A DNA stretch of 64,000 bases from Novosphingobium chloroacetimidivorans (lineage in GTDB: Bacteria > Pseudomonadota > Alphaproteobacteria > Sphingomonadales > Sphingomonadaceae). This document shows positions 17,767 to 26,673 of this stretch, piece after piece (positions within the stretch are counted from its first letter, which is position 1; every line of letters begins with the position of its first letter). A program made the position numbers and the translations under genes. The DNA lies in assembly GCF_014204535.1 (NCBI RefSeq), contig NZ_JACHLR010000002.1, positions 292,907 to 356,906 on the forward strand, given 5' to 3'. The notes under the pieces are model-generated. The model was not told where the DNA came from and made no database searches. It was given only the letters and a program-made list of their open reading frames with translations.

Positions 17767-19155
17767 CTAACCAAGCCCATACCGCTCCTGCAGCATGCGC
17801 CACGCCGCCCTCAGCCCCAGCGCGTCGCCGCCCTTCGGCCTGCCCGGCTTGGCCGCGGGCCGCCAGGCGAAGGTGTCGAAGTGCGCCCAGTCCAGGCCTT
17901 TGGGCACGAACCGGTCGAGGAACAGCGCGGCGGTGCTGGCGCCGGCAAAGCCGCTGGAGCCGGCATTGTTGATGTCCGCGATGTCGGACTTGAGGAACTC
18001 GCGGTAGCCATCGAACAGCGGCAGGCGCCAGCACGGATCGTCGACGGCCTCGCCCGCTTCGAGCAGCGCGCGCGCCGTCTCGTCACGGCGGGTGAACAGC
18101 GCCGGCAGGTCGGGGCCTACCGCGACGCGCGCGGCGCCGGTCAGGGTCGCGAAGTCGATCACCAGCTTGGGCTCGTCCTCGCCGGCGCGAGTCAAGGCAT
18201 CGCCCAGGATCAGGCGCCCTTCCGCGTCGGTGTTGCCGATCTCGACGCTGATTCCCGCGCGCGAGCGCAGCACGTCGCCGGGGCGGAAGGCGTTGCCGGC
18301 AATCGCGTTCTCTACCGCGGGCACCAGCAGGTGCAGGCGCACCGGCAGGTTCTCACCCATGATCAGCTGCGCCAGGGCAAGCGCATGTGCGGCGCCGCCC
18401 ATGTCCTTCTTCATCAGCAGCATGCCCGAAGGCGGCTTGATGTCGAGCCCGCCCGAATCGAAGCAGACCCCCTTGCCGACGATCGCGACGCGCGGGTGCT
18501 CGGGATTGCCCCATTCCAGCTCGATCAGCCGCGGCGCATGGCTGCGCGCCGCCGCGCGGCCGACGGCGTGGATCATCGGGTATTCCTGCTCCAGCGCATC
18601 GCCGCGCGTCACGCGCAGCTGAGCGCCGAAGCGCTTGGCCAGGAGTTCGGCCTGCTCCTCGAGCTGGGCAGGGCCCATGTCCTCGGCCGGCGTGTTGACG
18701 AGGTCGCGCACCAGCGCGGTCGCCTCGGCTTGCGCGAGAGCCGCGGGGATCGCCTTGGGCTCGCTGGTCAGCAGCACACGCGGTCCCTCGCTGGAGGGCT
18801 CCGACACATAGCGCTCGAACTTGTATTGTCCCGTGACCCAGCCCAGCAGCGCCGGCCCTGGCACGCCCGACGCAAGGCGGTAGGTCCCGGCCGGCAACGC
18901 CAGCGCCAGCTTGGCCAGGCACCAGCTCGACAGCCTGGCGGTTTCGGCAACCCCGGCGGCGACCGACCAGCCATCGCCATCGGGCATGATCGCGTGGGCA
19001 AAGCCCTCCGCCTTGAACTTCTGCGCTTCCAGCGCGGCACGCTGCGGAACCAGGCGGTCCTTTAGGAATTGCTCCAGTCCATCCTTGTCGACGAGGTGGA
19101 TGGCCACGGCCGGTTGGCCGCGGTCTGGCTGGATCAGAGGGTCTTTGTCGGTCAT
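17767..19155 (-). CDS. Leucyl aminopeptidase family protein (M17)
   Basis: Cytosolic metallo-aminopeptidase that trims N-terminal residues from peptides (462 aa). Metal and substrate motifs are GKGVCFDSGGLDIKP at 227-241, KKDMGGAAH at 249-257 and the family signature NTDAEGRL at 308-315. The N-terminal domain is shorter and more divergent than in PepA. It is the first gene of the run toward the SH3 protein and argC. The gene for a DUF3298 lipoprotein diverges from it 46 bases away. Confidence 0.92.
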   Translation of the reverse strand: MTDKDPLIQPDRGQPAVAIHLVDKDGLEQFLKDRLVPQRAALEAQKFKAEGFAHAIMPDGDGWSVAAGVAETARLSSWCLAKLALALPAGTYRLASGVPGPALLGWVTGQYKFERYVSEPSSEGPRVLLTSEPKAIPAALAQAEATALVRDLVNTPAEDMGPAQLEEQAELLAKRFGAQLRVTRGDALEQEYPMIHAVGRAAARSHAPRLIELEWGNPEHPRVAIVGKGVCFDSGGLDIKPPSGMLLMKKDMGGAAHALALAQLIMGENLPVRLHLLVPAVENAIAGNAFRPGDVLRSRAGISVEIGNTDAEGRLILGDALTRAGEDEPKLVIDFATLTGAARVAVGPDLPALFTRRDETARALLEAGEAVDDPCWRLPLFDGYREFLKSDIADINNAGSSGFAGASTAALFLDRFVPKGLDWAHFDTFAWRPAAKPGRPKGGDALGLRAAWRMLQERYGLG

Positions 19156-19201
19156 GACTTCGCTCTAGACGCGGGCCCGCAGCGAGCGCGAGAGGAAAAG
19201 C

Positions 19202-20020
19202 ATGCAGCGTATCATCCTGGCCGCAACGATCGCCCTGCTGGCGAGCGGATGCGACGCGAGCGTCCCGCCAGCGCCAGCGCCGGAGCCGAAGACGAGCCAG
19301 GCTCCGGTCTCGCGTGCGACGCCCAAGCCCCAGCCGACGGCGCAACTGCCTGCCGGCCGGACCGAAAAGGTCAAGAACGATCTCTACGAGTTCGAATATG
19401 CCTATCCGCCCAAGGCCGCGGCGATCCCGGCGCTCAAGGCGCTGCTCGACAAGCGGCTGGCGACGTCGCGCGCGGAGCTGGAGAAGAGCTCGAAGAACGA
19501 CCAGGCCGAAGCCGGGAAGAACGGCTATCCCTACCGCGCGCACAGCTCTGGCGCGAAGTGGGAGGTGGTGGCCGACCTGCCGCGCTGGCTCTCGCTCTCG
19601 GCCGAGATGTACGAGTACAGCGGCGGCGCGCATGGCATGACCTTCTTCGATGCGCTGCTGTGGGATCGCGAGCAGAACCTGGCGAGAACCGCGGCGGACC
19701 TGTTCATCAGCAAGGCCGCGCTCAGCGCCGCGATCCGCGAGCCGTTCTGCGCCGCGCTCGACAAGGAGCGCGCCAAGCGCCGTGGCGAGCCGGTCAACCG
19801 CCAGAGCGGCGACCAGTTCGACGAATGCATCGACCCGGCCGAGCATGCGGTGATCCTGGGATCGAGCAATGGCCGGACCTTCGACCGCATCGGCATTCTG
19901 GTCGAGCCTTATGCCGCGGGTTCCTATGCCGAGGGGACGTTCGACATCACGCTGCCGGTGACCGAGCGGATCCTGGGTTCGGTGAAGCCGGCGTACAAGG
20001 GCGAGTTTTCGGTGAGGTAA
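19202..20020 (+). CDS. Lipoprotein with DUF4163/DUF3298-like (RsiV-type) domain
   Basis: A 272-aa exported lipoprotein. The lipobox is LLASGC with Cys17, followed by a proline-rich linker (SVPPAPAPEPK). The folded part contains SAEMYEYSGGAHGMTFFDALLWD, characteristic of DUF3298, then a C-terminal strand region (VEPYAAGSYAEGTFDITLPVT). Related domains occur in the anti-sigma factor RsiV and in lipid-anchored proteins that bind lysozyme, but no transmembrane anti-sigma part is present here. Its function is therefore unknown. Confidence 0.82.
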   Translation: MQRIILAATIALLASGCDASVPPAPAPEPKTSQAPVSRATPKPQPTAQLPAGRTEKVKNDLYEFEYAYPPKAAAIPALKALLDKRLATSRAELEKSSKNDQAEAGKNGYPYRAHSSGAKWEVVADLPRWLSLSAEMYEYSGGAHGMTFFDALLWDREQNLARTAADLFISKAALSAAIREPFCAALDKERAKRRGEPVNRQSGDQFDECIDPAEHAVILGSSNGRTFDRIGILVEPYAAGSYAEGTFDITLPVTERILGSVKPAYKGEFSVR

Positions 20021-20091
20021 GCTCGTCCTGCCCGCGACGGGGAAGACAGCGCACCCTCGCAATCCTGCGCTTGTTGCGCTATATCGCCGGC

Positions 20092-20919
20092 ATGACCGAA
20101 TACCAGACGATCGACGCCGCCGACACGCCCCTGCGCGACGGAACCATCAAGCTCCACGGCCCCGACGGGTTCGAAGGCATGCGCCGCGCCGGCCGGCTTG
20201 CGGCCGAGATCCTCGACGAGATCGCGCCGATGGTGCAGCCCGGCGTCTCCACCGCCGCGATCGACGACAAGGTGCGCGAGCTGACGCTGGCCGGCGGCGC
20301 GGTGCCGGCGACGCTCGGCTATCGCGGGTATCAGCATTCCAGCTGCGTCTCGATCAACCACGTCGTGTGCCACGGCATCCCGTCCGACAAGACGCTGAAG
20401 GACGGCGACATCGTCAACATCGACGTGACCCCGCTGCTCGACGGCTGGCATGGCGATTCCAGCCGCATGTACCTCGTCGGCGATGTCGCGTTGAAGGCGC
20501 GGCGGCTGGTCGACGTGACCTACGAATGCCTGATGATCGGCATCGAGAAGGCCAGGCCCGGAGCGCGGCTGGGAGATATCGGCGCGGCCATCCAGGCCTA
20601 CGCCGAGCAGAACCGCTACGGCGTGGTGCGCGAGTTCTGCGGCCATGGTGTCGGGCGCCTGTTCCATGATGCGCCCGAAGTGGTGCACGCCGCGCGCGCA
20701 GGCACCGGGCCGGAGCTGAAGCCCGGCATGTTCTTCACCATCGAGCCGATGATCAACCTCGGCAAGCCGCCGGTGAAGCTCCTGGCCGATGGCTGGACGG
20801 CGGTGACGCGCGACAAGTCGCTCTCGGCCCAGTTCGAGCACTCGATCGGCATTACCGGAGACGGGTGCGAGATCTTCACGCTGAGCCCCAAGGGCCTGCA
20901 CAAGCCGCCGTATTCGTAA
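20092..20919 (+). CDS. map: Methionine aminopeptidase type I
   Basis: Removes the initiator methionine from nascent proteins (275 aa). The pita-bread fold motifs are visible: H94 (INHVVCHGIP), D111 and D122 (IVNIDVTPLLDGWHGDSS), CGHGVGRLFHDAPEV, FFTIEPMI, and the last Glu in SAQFEHSIGIT. The ATG at 20092 is the family start; no strong ribosome binding site precedes it. A TATAT tract lies about ten bases upstream, so a leaderless transcript is possible. A family A repeat begins at the base after its stop. Confidence 0.95.
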   Translation: MTEYQTIDAADTPLRDGTIKLHGPDGFEGMRRAGRLAAEILDEIAPMVQPGVSTAAIDDKVRELTLAGGAVPATLGYRGYQHSSCVSINHVVCHGIPSDKTLKDGDIVNIDVTPLLDGWHGDSSRMYLVGDVALKARRLVDVTYECLMIGIEKARPGARLGDIGAAIQAYAEQNRYGVVREFCGHGVGRLFHDAPEVVHAARAGTGPELKPGMFFTIEPMINLGKPPVKLLADGWTAVTRDKSLSAQFEHSIGITGDGCEIFTLSPKGLHKPPYS

Positions 20920-21057
20920 GATCCTCCCCTGCAAGGGGAGGGCGCCGGCGTAGCGGGTGGTGGAGGGGGGTAACCCTCTTGGTCGAGCGCTACTCTGGCG
21001 GTGACACCCCTCCGTCACGCACTCCGTGCGCGCCACCTCCCCTTGCAGGGGAGGATC
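20920..21057. repeat. Family A repeat, copy 5
   Basis: Full element, in the opposite orientation to copies 2-4: left GATCCTCCCCTGCAAGGGGAG, inner ggaggggggtaaccctc and gtgacacccctccgtcacgc, and right cctccccttgcaggggaggatc. It begins directly after the map stop codon and could terminate map. Confidence 0.88.
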
Positions 21058-21160
21058 CAGGCAGCCACCCACCCCCGATATCGCCCGAGCGCTCGCAAGC
21101 GGGCGTGACCTCGCCGGCAAGCCATGACAGCCTCTCCCGGGACAAGGAGGAGGACAGCCC

Positions 21161-22204
21161 ATGGCCACCATCGCAGCCGATCTGAGCGGCGGCATCCCGG
21201 TCGAGCGCGAGTACGTCCTGGTCGATCGGCCCGCAGCCGGCGTGCGTGACGCGGTCAACGTCTGGATCGAGGAGGAGAACGGCGCTTTCGCCATGCGCCT
21301 TGGCGTGGAAGCGGTGGCCGAGGAGTGGGAGCGCCACGAGCTCTGGCTCGACATCGCCTTCCCCGACGGGCGGCTCTACCAGCGCCGGATCGCCGCCGAT
21401 ACGCTGCCCGCGATCGGCCCGGAAGGCTTGCCGACGATCCGCGGCACCGGCCCCATGACCTTCCGCTGCGTCGAGCCGTTCCGCGTGTGGACCGTCGCGT
21501 TCGAGGGCGAGGCCGACGTGCTGACCACGCAGACGCTGATCGACACGCCCATTCCCGACGAGAGCCGGTTGCTCCAGTCCGACATCGGTATCGATGTCGC
21601 CATGACCATGGCCGCCGTGCCGTGGATCCCGGGATCGCTGCTGCCCGAAGCGGCCGAAGCGCTCGGCGGCGAGCAGGGCGACTTCATGAGCCCGCGCTAC
21701 GAGCAGCTGTTCCGCTGCGAAGGCTCCTTGCGCATCGATGGCGAGGAGCGCGCCTTTCGCGGCAACGGGCTGCGCATCCGCCGGACCGGCTATCGCGCCT
21801 TTGCCGGGTTCGAGGGCCACTGCTGGCAATCGGCGATCTTCCCGAGCGGCAAGGGCTTCGGGCTCAATATCTACCCGCCGCGAAGCGACGGGCAGCCCAG
21901 CTATGCCGAGGGCTTCATCCTGGACGAAAACGGCACGCGCATTCCAGCAAGGCCAGTCGACGTGCCGTGGCTGCGCAAGCTGGTGACCGGAGGCGAGGCG
22001 GTGTCGTTCGTGCTCGAGACGATCGACGGCCGCCGCGTCGAAGTGCACGGCGAAACCTTCGTCAACATGCGCTCACGCGGGCATGCGGTGCTGCCGCCAG
22101 ACTTCCCGATCGTCCAGCAGTCCCATGCGCGCTATGTCTGGGATGGCGAGGAAACCGTCGGCATGATCGAGCGGTCGAGCAAGCCGAGTGCGATGGGGGG
22201 ATAG
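21161..22204 (+). CDS. DUF7064/DUF7065-like protein
   Basis: A 347-aa cytoplasmic protein of unknown activity. Segments such as GTGPMTFRCVEPFRVW, AVPWIPGSLLPEA and FEGHCWQSAIFPSGKGFG resemble a two-domain beta-barrel family (AttH/CrtC-like) common in steroid- and aromatic-degrading actinobacteria and sphingomonads. There is no signal peptide and no obvious catalytic motif. A very strong AGGAGGA precedes the ATG by about ten bases. It is flanked by a family A and a family B repeat, so it is probably a single-gene unit. The family name is my recollection of sequence style and needs a profile search. Confidence 0.6.
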   Translation: MATIAADLSGGIPVEREYVLVDRPAAGVRDAVNVWIEEENGAFAMRLGVEAVAEEWERHELWLDIAFPDGRLYQRRIAADTLPAIGPEGLPTIRGTGPMTFRCVEPFRVWTVAFEGEADVLTTQTLIDTPIPDESRLLQSDIGIDVAMTMAAVPWIPGSLLPEAAEALGGEQGDFMSPRYEQLFRCEGSLRIDGEERAFRGNGLRIRRTGYRAFAGFEGHCWQSAIFPSGKGFGLNIYPPRSDGQPSYAEGFILDENGTRIPARPVDVPWLRKLVTGGEAVSFVLETIDGRRVEVHGETFVNMRSRGHAVLPPDFPIVQQSHARYVWDGEETVGMIERSSKPSAMGG

Positions 22205-22212
22205 GGGCTAAT

Positions 22213-22372
22213 TATCCTCTCCCCGAACGGGGAGAGGATACGAAGGCTTGGCGGCTCGCCGCCTAGCCGAAGTTGGAGAGGGGTTTGTGCACTCTCCGGC
22301 GCCGAGCCCCCTCTCCCAGCTGCGCTAGCCGCCTTGCGGCAAGCTGCGCTACCTCTCCCCGCCGGGGAGAGG
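22213..22372. repeat. Family B repeat, copy 2
   Basis: Ends tcctctccccgaacggggag and ctctccccgccggggagagg, with core cgaagttggagaggggtttgtgc. It lies between the convergent DUF7064-like and CDP-alcohol phosphatidyltransferase genes. Confidence 0.85.
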
Positions 22373-22387
22373 GGTGGGGAGGCACAC

Positions 22388-23164
22388 TCACCGCCGCCCC
22401 TGGCCGTCGCGGGCGGCGGCCAGGGCGAGGCGGCGCCCGGTCACCAGCGTCTGCACCACGAACAGAGTCATCAGGATCGCCCCGATCCCGCCGACGAACA
22501 CGTCGAAGCCGGAGATGGACCCAAACAGGCCCGGGCCGTTGCCAAGCACCATCATGGCTACGGTCAACCCGATCAGCAGGAAGCGCAGTTCGGTGGGTCC
22601 GGCGGCGAGGTAGGACAGCTTGAATTCGCCCAGCACGCGCGCCGACAGATAGGCGTGGATCGACAGCAGCAGGTACCCGACGAGCGCGACCATGACGACG
22701 TCCATGGTGACATAGGGCGTAGTGCCGATGCCCCACACGATCAGCGCGGTGGTCAGGCCATCGCAGCTGTGGTCGATGAAGTAGCCATAGCTCGGCCGCT
22801 CGATCTTGCGCCAGCGGGCGAGGCTGCCGTCCATCGAATCGCCGAACCACTGGATCACGTAGCCGGCGATCGCCAGCCACAGCCACGTGTCCGCCAGGTT
22901 GCTGGCGGCGTAGCCTACGAAGGTCAGGATCGCGCCGATGACGCCCAGCGCGGTGAGCAGGTCGGGCGTCACCCAACCGGGCATGCGCGCGCACAGCCAG
23001 TTGAGCAGCTGCCGCTCATGACGAGCGAGCACGTTCTCCTGGATGCGCATGGTCTTGAGTTCGGGCTGCGCCGGCGCAGCACTGACGTCGGTGAGCACCG
23101 GCCGTGGGCTGGGGTTTGAAGGCGATATGTCGCGCTCGATGCGTTCGTGTCCGCGGGTCGCCAT
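22388..23164 (-). CDS. CDP-alcohol phosphatidyltransferase family membrane protein
   Basis: Integral membrane enzyme that moves a phosphatidyl group from a CDP-activated lipid to an alcohol (258 aa). The full catalytic signature D-x2-D-G-x2-A-R-x8-9-G-x3-D-x3-D is at residues 109-135 (GDSMDGSLARW and GYFIDHSCD). Hydrophobic helices occupy 65-105 and 140-245. The N-terminal 40 residues are polar and Ser/Pro-rich. The acceptor alcohol (glycerol phosphate, inositol or serine) is not decidable. It is separated from the biotin operon upstream by a 230-base gap without an evident gene. Confidence 0.85.
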   Translation of the reverse strand: MATRGHERIERDISPSNPSPRPVLTDVSAAPAQPELKTMRIQENVLARHERQLLNWLCARMPGWVTPDLLTALGVIGAILTFVGYAASNLADTWLWLAIAGYVIQWFGDSMDGSLARWRKIERPSYGYFIDHSCDGLTTALIVWGIGTTPYVTMDVVMVALVGYLLLSIHAYLSARVLGEFKLSYLAAGPTELRFLLIGLTVAMMVLGNGPGLFGSISGFDVFVGGIGAILMTLFVVQTLVTGRRLALAAARDGQGRR

Positions 23165-23394
23165 CAGTGTGTCAGGTCCAGGGGAACGATAAGATGATGC
23201 AAGGGGATGAGATCCATGGCTGCCCTCCAGTTTCGCGGGAGCACTTGGTCTCTCGGTCGCGGACGTGCAGGTGTGGTCGGCGATCTCGCCTTAGTACGCT
23301 TTGACTAGCCTCAAGGCTACCCGTGGCGGGGATCGCTCGGCGAGCAGCCGTGCGATTTGTGCGATCAGTCGAGCCATAGTGACATAAGCGTGTC

Positions 23395-24648
23395 TCAGAA
23401 GCTGATGGCCGCCTCGCCAATGACGTCCCACACCTGGCCGAGCTGCTCGGGGGTGATGCAGTAAGGCGGCATGACGTAGACGGTATTGCCGAGCGGACGC
23501 AGCAGCACGTCGCGCTCGCGGAAGAAGGCCATCAGCCGCGGCGCCAGGCTGTTGAGATAGCCGGCGTCGTCGCCGGTCTTGAGGTCGAGCGCGGCGATCG
23601 TGCCGAGCTGGCGCGGGTTGTCGAAGTGGCAGTAGCGGCCCAGCGCCACCAGCCGCTCGGCCTGCATGGCGGCGAGCGCGGCGACGCGGTCGAGCACCGG
23701 CTCCTCGCGCCAGATCGCGAGGTTGGCGTTGGCGGCGGCGCAGGCGATCGGGTTGGCGGCGTAGCTCGACGAGTGGAAGAACATCCGCGCGCGGTCGGCG
23801 GACCAGTGTGCCTGGAACACGGCCTCGCTCGCCATGGTGACCGCCAGCGGAATCGCACCACCAGTGAGGCCCTTGGAGAGGCACAGGATGTCGGGCACCA
23901 CGCCGGCCTGCTCGCAGGCGAGCAAGGTGCCGGTGCGGCCCCAGGCGGTCATGACCTCGTCGGCAATGAACAGCACGCCATGCGCGGCGCAGATGTCACG
24001 CATCTGCGCCAGAACCTGTGGCCGGTAGACCAGCATGCCGCCCGAGCCGAGGATCAGTGGTTCGACGATCAAGGCAGCGGCGTCGCCTGAGCGGCACAGG
24101 GATTCCAGCGCATCCAGCGTCGTCTGTTCGGCCCCGGCGGCAGGGAAGGGGATGCGCCCCACGTCGAACAGCAGCGGCTCGTACGTGCGGTTGAACACGC
24201 CGCGCGCGCCTACCGACATCGCGCCGATGGTGTCGCCATGATAGGAGTGCTCCATCACCAGGATCCTGGAGCGGATCTCGCCTCGCGCCGCCCAGTAGCC
24301 GAGCGCCATCTTCAGCGCGACTTCGACGCTCGTCGAGCCGGAGTCGGAAAAGAACACCCGCGTCAGGCTCTGCGGCATGATCGCCACCAGCCCGGCGGCG
24401 AGCTGCTCGGCGGGCTCGTGCGTCCACCCAGCGAAGATCAGCTGATCGAGCCGCTGCGTCTGCTCCGCGACTGCGGCCATGATGCGCGGGTGGCAGTGGC
24501 CGTGCGTGGTGACCCACCAGGACGAGATCGCGTCGATGACGGCGCGTCCGTCGCGGGTGTGGAGAACGGCGCCTTCGGCACGCTCGACCAGCGGGATCGG
24601 CTCGCCCAGCCCATGCTGGGTGAAGGGGTGCCAGACGGGTGAGGTCAT
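23395..24648 (-). CDS. bioA: Adenosylmethionine-8-amino-7-oxononanoate aminotransferase
   Basis: PLP enzyme that converts 7-keto-8-aminopelargonate to 7,8-diaminopelargonate using S-adenosylmethionine (417 aa). Motifs: VWHPFTQHG at the N-terminus, [13 protein letters not shown], and [20 protein letters not shown]. The PLP Asp is in [14 protein letters not shown] and the PLP lysine in CLSKGLTGG. The start codon at 24648 overlaps the bioD stop (ATGA), which fixes the start despite an open frame upstream. It is the last gene of the biotin operon. A 230-base stretch without a gene follows. Confidence 0.96.
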   Translation of the reverse strand: MTSPVWHPFTQHGLGEPIPLVERAEGAVLHTRDGRAVIDAISSWWVTTHGHCHPRIMAAVAEQTQRLDQLIFAGWTHEPAEQLAAGLVAIMPQSLTRVFFSDSGSTSVEVALKMALGYWAARGEIRSRILVMEHSYHGDTIGAMSVGARGVFNRTYEPLLFDVGRIPFPAAGAEQTTLDALESLCRSGDAAALIVEPLILGSGGMLVYRPQVLAQMRDICAAHGVLFIADEVMTAWGRTGTLLACEQAGVVPDILCLSKGLTGGAIPLAVTMASEAVFQAHWSADRARMFFHSSSYAANPIACAAANANLAIWREEPVLDRVAALAAMQAERLVALGRYCHFDNPRQLGTIAALDLKTGDDAGYLNSLAPRLMAFFRERDVLLRPLGNTVYVMPPYCITPEQLGQVWDVIGEAAISF

Positions 24649-25277
24649 GGCGCGAAGTCCTCCAGCGCGAAATTTTCGGTGAAGGCGCGCGCCAGCGTGG
24701 ACGCGTCGAGCTTGGCGAGGCGGGGCAGGCGACCGAGCCGCTTGACGTTGCCCATCGCCGCGATCGTCGCCTCGCTGTCGGGCTGGGGATCGCCGATGAA
24801 GGCGATGCCGAGCAGGGGCACATCGCGCGCGCGCAGGGCCTCGATGCTCAGCAGGCTGTGGCTGATGGTGCCCAGCGCCGTGCGGGCGACCAGCACGACC
24901 GGATGGCGCCAGCGGGCGAAGAGATCGGCGAAGGTCGTGGTGCGGGTGACCGGGACCAGCACGCCGCCCGCGCCCTCGATCACCAGCGGGCCGGATACGG
25001 CCGGCGGAGCAAGCGCATCGAGGTCGATCGCCACGCCGTCGATCTCGGCGGCGCGATGGGGCGAGCAGGGCGTGGCCAGGCAATAGGCGTTGGGCAGGAT
25101 GCGCTCACTCGGGGCGCCGGCCATACGCGCCACCGCCTCGGCATCGCCGGTGCCGTCAGTCTCAAGGCCGGCTTGCACCGGCTTCCAGTAGTGCGCCTGC
25201 AGGGCCCCGGTGAGGGCGGCGGCGAAGACGGTCTTGCCGATGCCGGTGTCGGTGCCGGTGACGACGATGGTGCTCAT
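24645..25277 (-). CDS. bioD: Dethiobiotin synthetase
   Basis: ATP-dependent carboxylation and ring closure of diaminopelargonate to dethiobiotin (210 aa). It begins [20 protein letters not shown], with the extended P-loop GTDTGIGKT at 7-15. YWKPVQAG, the substrate site, is at 30-37, and [11 protein letters not shown] follows. It overlaps bioA by four bases and lies five bases after bioC. The pathway in the operon is complete from pimeloyl-ACP to dethiobiotin; bioB is not in this window. Confidence 0.96.
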   Translation of the reverse strand: MSTIVVTGTDTGIGKTVFAAALTGALQAHYWKPVQAGLETDGTGDAEAVARMAGAPSERILPNAYCLATPCSPHRAAEIDGVAIDLDALAPPAVSGPLVIEGAGGVLVPVTRTTTFADLFARWRHPVVLVARTALGTISHSLLSIEALRARDVPLLGIAFIGDPQPDSEATIAAMGNVKRLGRLPRLAKLDASTLARAFTENFALEDFAP

Positions 25278-25282
25278 GGCGG

Positions 25283-26035
25283 CTACCTAGCGCGGGTCAG
25301 GTGGCAGGTCATCACTTCGTAAGTCGCCAGCGCGCCGGTGGCTTCGAAGCGCCGCATGACCCGCCGCAGCGCTCCGGCACCGAGGGGGCGGTGACCGGGC
25401 GCGGCGGTGTTCGCGCCGATACCGCGCAAGGCGTGGAGGAATCCGGCCGCATCGGCGTGCCGCTCGCGATAGATGTCGGTGGAGAGCGGTTCGGCGAGGC
25501 CGAGGGCGCTCAGTTCGGCTGGCGAGGTGAAGGCCGGAGTGCCGGGCGATAGACCCTCGGCGGCATGGGCGGCGCGCCACTCGGCGAACGTGCCGGGGCC
25601 GAGCGTGGCGACCATGACGTGGCCGCGCGGCGCCAGCCACGCGCGCCAGCGGGACAGCGCCTGCGCTTCATGCGCGAACCACTGCGTAGCCAGGCTGGCG
25701 CAGACGAGGTCGTAGTCGCGCGCGGGCGGCATGCCGCGCTCGCCATCGAGCACGGTATACTGGACCGCGTCGCCGAGCCGCTCGCGGGCACGCTCGATCA
25801 TGGCGGGGGCGATGTCGGTGGCCAGCCAGTCGCCGGTCAGGCCTTCGTCGCGCAGCGCCTGGGTGAGGAAGCCGGTGCCGCAGCCGATCTCCAGTACCTT
25901 GAGTGTGCGGGGCAGCGGCAGCGCGGCGATGCGGCGGGCGAGTTCGCGCGCGGCGAGGCGCTGGACGCGGGCATGGCGGTCATACTCGGCCGCCGCGCCG
26001 AACGCGCGCGATACGCTGCCCTCGGAGTGGATCAC
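25283..26035 (-). CDS. bioC: Malonyl-ACP O-methyltransferase
   Basis: SAM-dependent enzyme that methylates the free carboxyl of malonyl-ACP so that fatty-acid synthesis can build the pimeloyl chain (250 aa). Motif I is [14 protein letters not shown]. The N-terminal [18 protein letters not shown] is typical of BioC. The start is a GTG at 26035 whose bases overlap the stop of the upstream esterase gene (GTGA). The frame reads open further upstream only as a shadow of that gene. Placement next to an esterase and bioF supports the role. Confidence 0.9.
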   Translation of the reverse strand: MIHSEGSVSRAFGAAAEYDRHARVQRLAARELARRIAALPLPRTLKVLEIGCGTGFLTQALRDEGLTGDWLATDIAPAMIERARERLGDAVQYTVLDGERGMPPARDYDLVCASLATQWFAHEAQALSRWRAWLAPRGHVMVATLGPGTFAEWRAAHAAEGLSPGTPAFTSPAELSALGLAEPLSTDIYRERHADAAGFLHALRGIGANTAAPGHRPLGAGALRRVMRRFEATGALATYEVMTCHLTRAR

Positions 26036-26673
26036 GCCAGCGTGGCCGCGAACGAACGGATCGCGTCGGCGCACCAGGCCGGGTCTTCGCTGGGCAGCAG
26101 GTGGCCGGCCTCCGGATGGGTGCGGCGCATGACGCCCGGCACCGCGGCGAAGACCGTCTCGCGCAAGCCCATCGGCAGCAGCGTGTCGCGCGCGCCTTGC
26201 AGCGAGAGGATCGGCAGGCGCACTTGCCCCACCACCGCGCGCAAGTCGCCGTCGCGCAAGGTGACGAGGCCGGCCTGCAGGCGCTCGGCCAGGGGCTCGC
26301 CCGCGGGCACCGCGCTGCCGACGCGCGCATGGAAGTCGGCCAGCACCGTCTCGGGCTCCTGCGCCACCGCGCTTACCATGCGGTCGACCACGCGGGCGGG
26401 GACGCCGGGAAAATCGGGTGCGGCGGTGAAGCGATCGAAGCCGTTGATCGCGACCATGCCGGCAAGGCCGGGCGGGGGCGCGGCGAGCAGGCGCATGGTG
26501 CCGAAGCTGTGAGTCACCGCGAGCACCGGACCGGACGGCAAGGCCGCTGCGCTCCCGCCGAAGTAGCCGGCGTCGTCGCGGACTTGCGCGAACTCGGGCA
26601 GCAATGCGGCGAGTGGATCCCACATGGCGGCATCGAAGCCCCAGCCATGGCAGAACAGCAGGCTTAGCGGCAT
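26032..26673 (-). CDS. Alpha/beta hydrolase, probable pimeloyl-ACP methyl ester esterase (BioG/BioH-like)
   Basis: A 213-aa serine hydrolase placed between bioF and bioC. The expected role is cutting the methyl ester from pimeloyl-ACP methyl ester to end the BioC-started chain. The oxyanion region is FCHGWGFD. The nucleophile Ser56 is in VTHSFGT, where Thr replaces the usual first Gly of GxSxG; D163 (GARDTLLP) and H191 (EAGHLLPS) complete the triad. It overlaps bioF by 10 bases and bioC by 4. The short length without a large cap suggests BioG more than BioH. The role is inferred from context. Confidence 0.78.
   Translation of the reverse strand: MPLSLLFCHGWGFDAAMWDPLAALLPEFAQVRDDAGYFGGSAAALPSGPVLAVTHSFGTMRLLAAPPPGLAGMVAINGFDRFTAAPDFPGVPARVVDRMVSAVAQEPETVLADFHARVGSAVPAGEPLAERLQAGLVTLRDGDLRAVVGQVRLPILSLQGARDTLLPMGLRETVFAAVPGVMRRTHPEAGHLLPSEDPAWCADAIRSFAATLA

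Noticed and set aside
23172..23420. 82-codon minus-strand frame between bioA and the phosphatidyltransferase gene
   Set aside because: No ribosome binding site, odd composition, and overlap with the bioA end.
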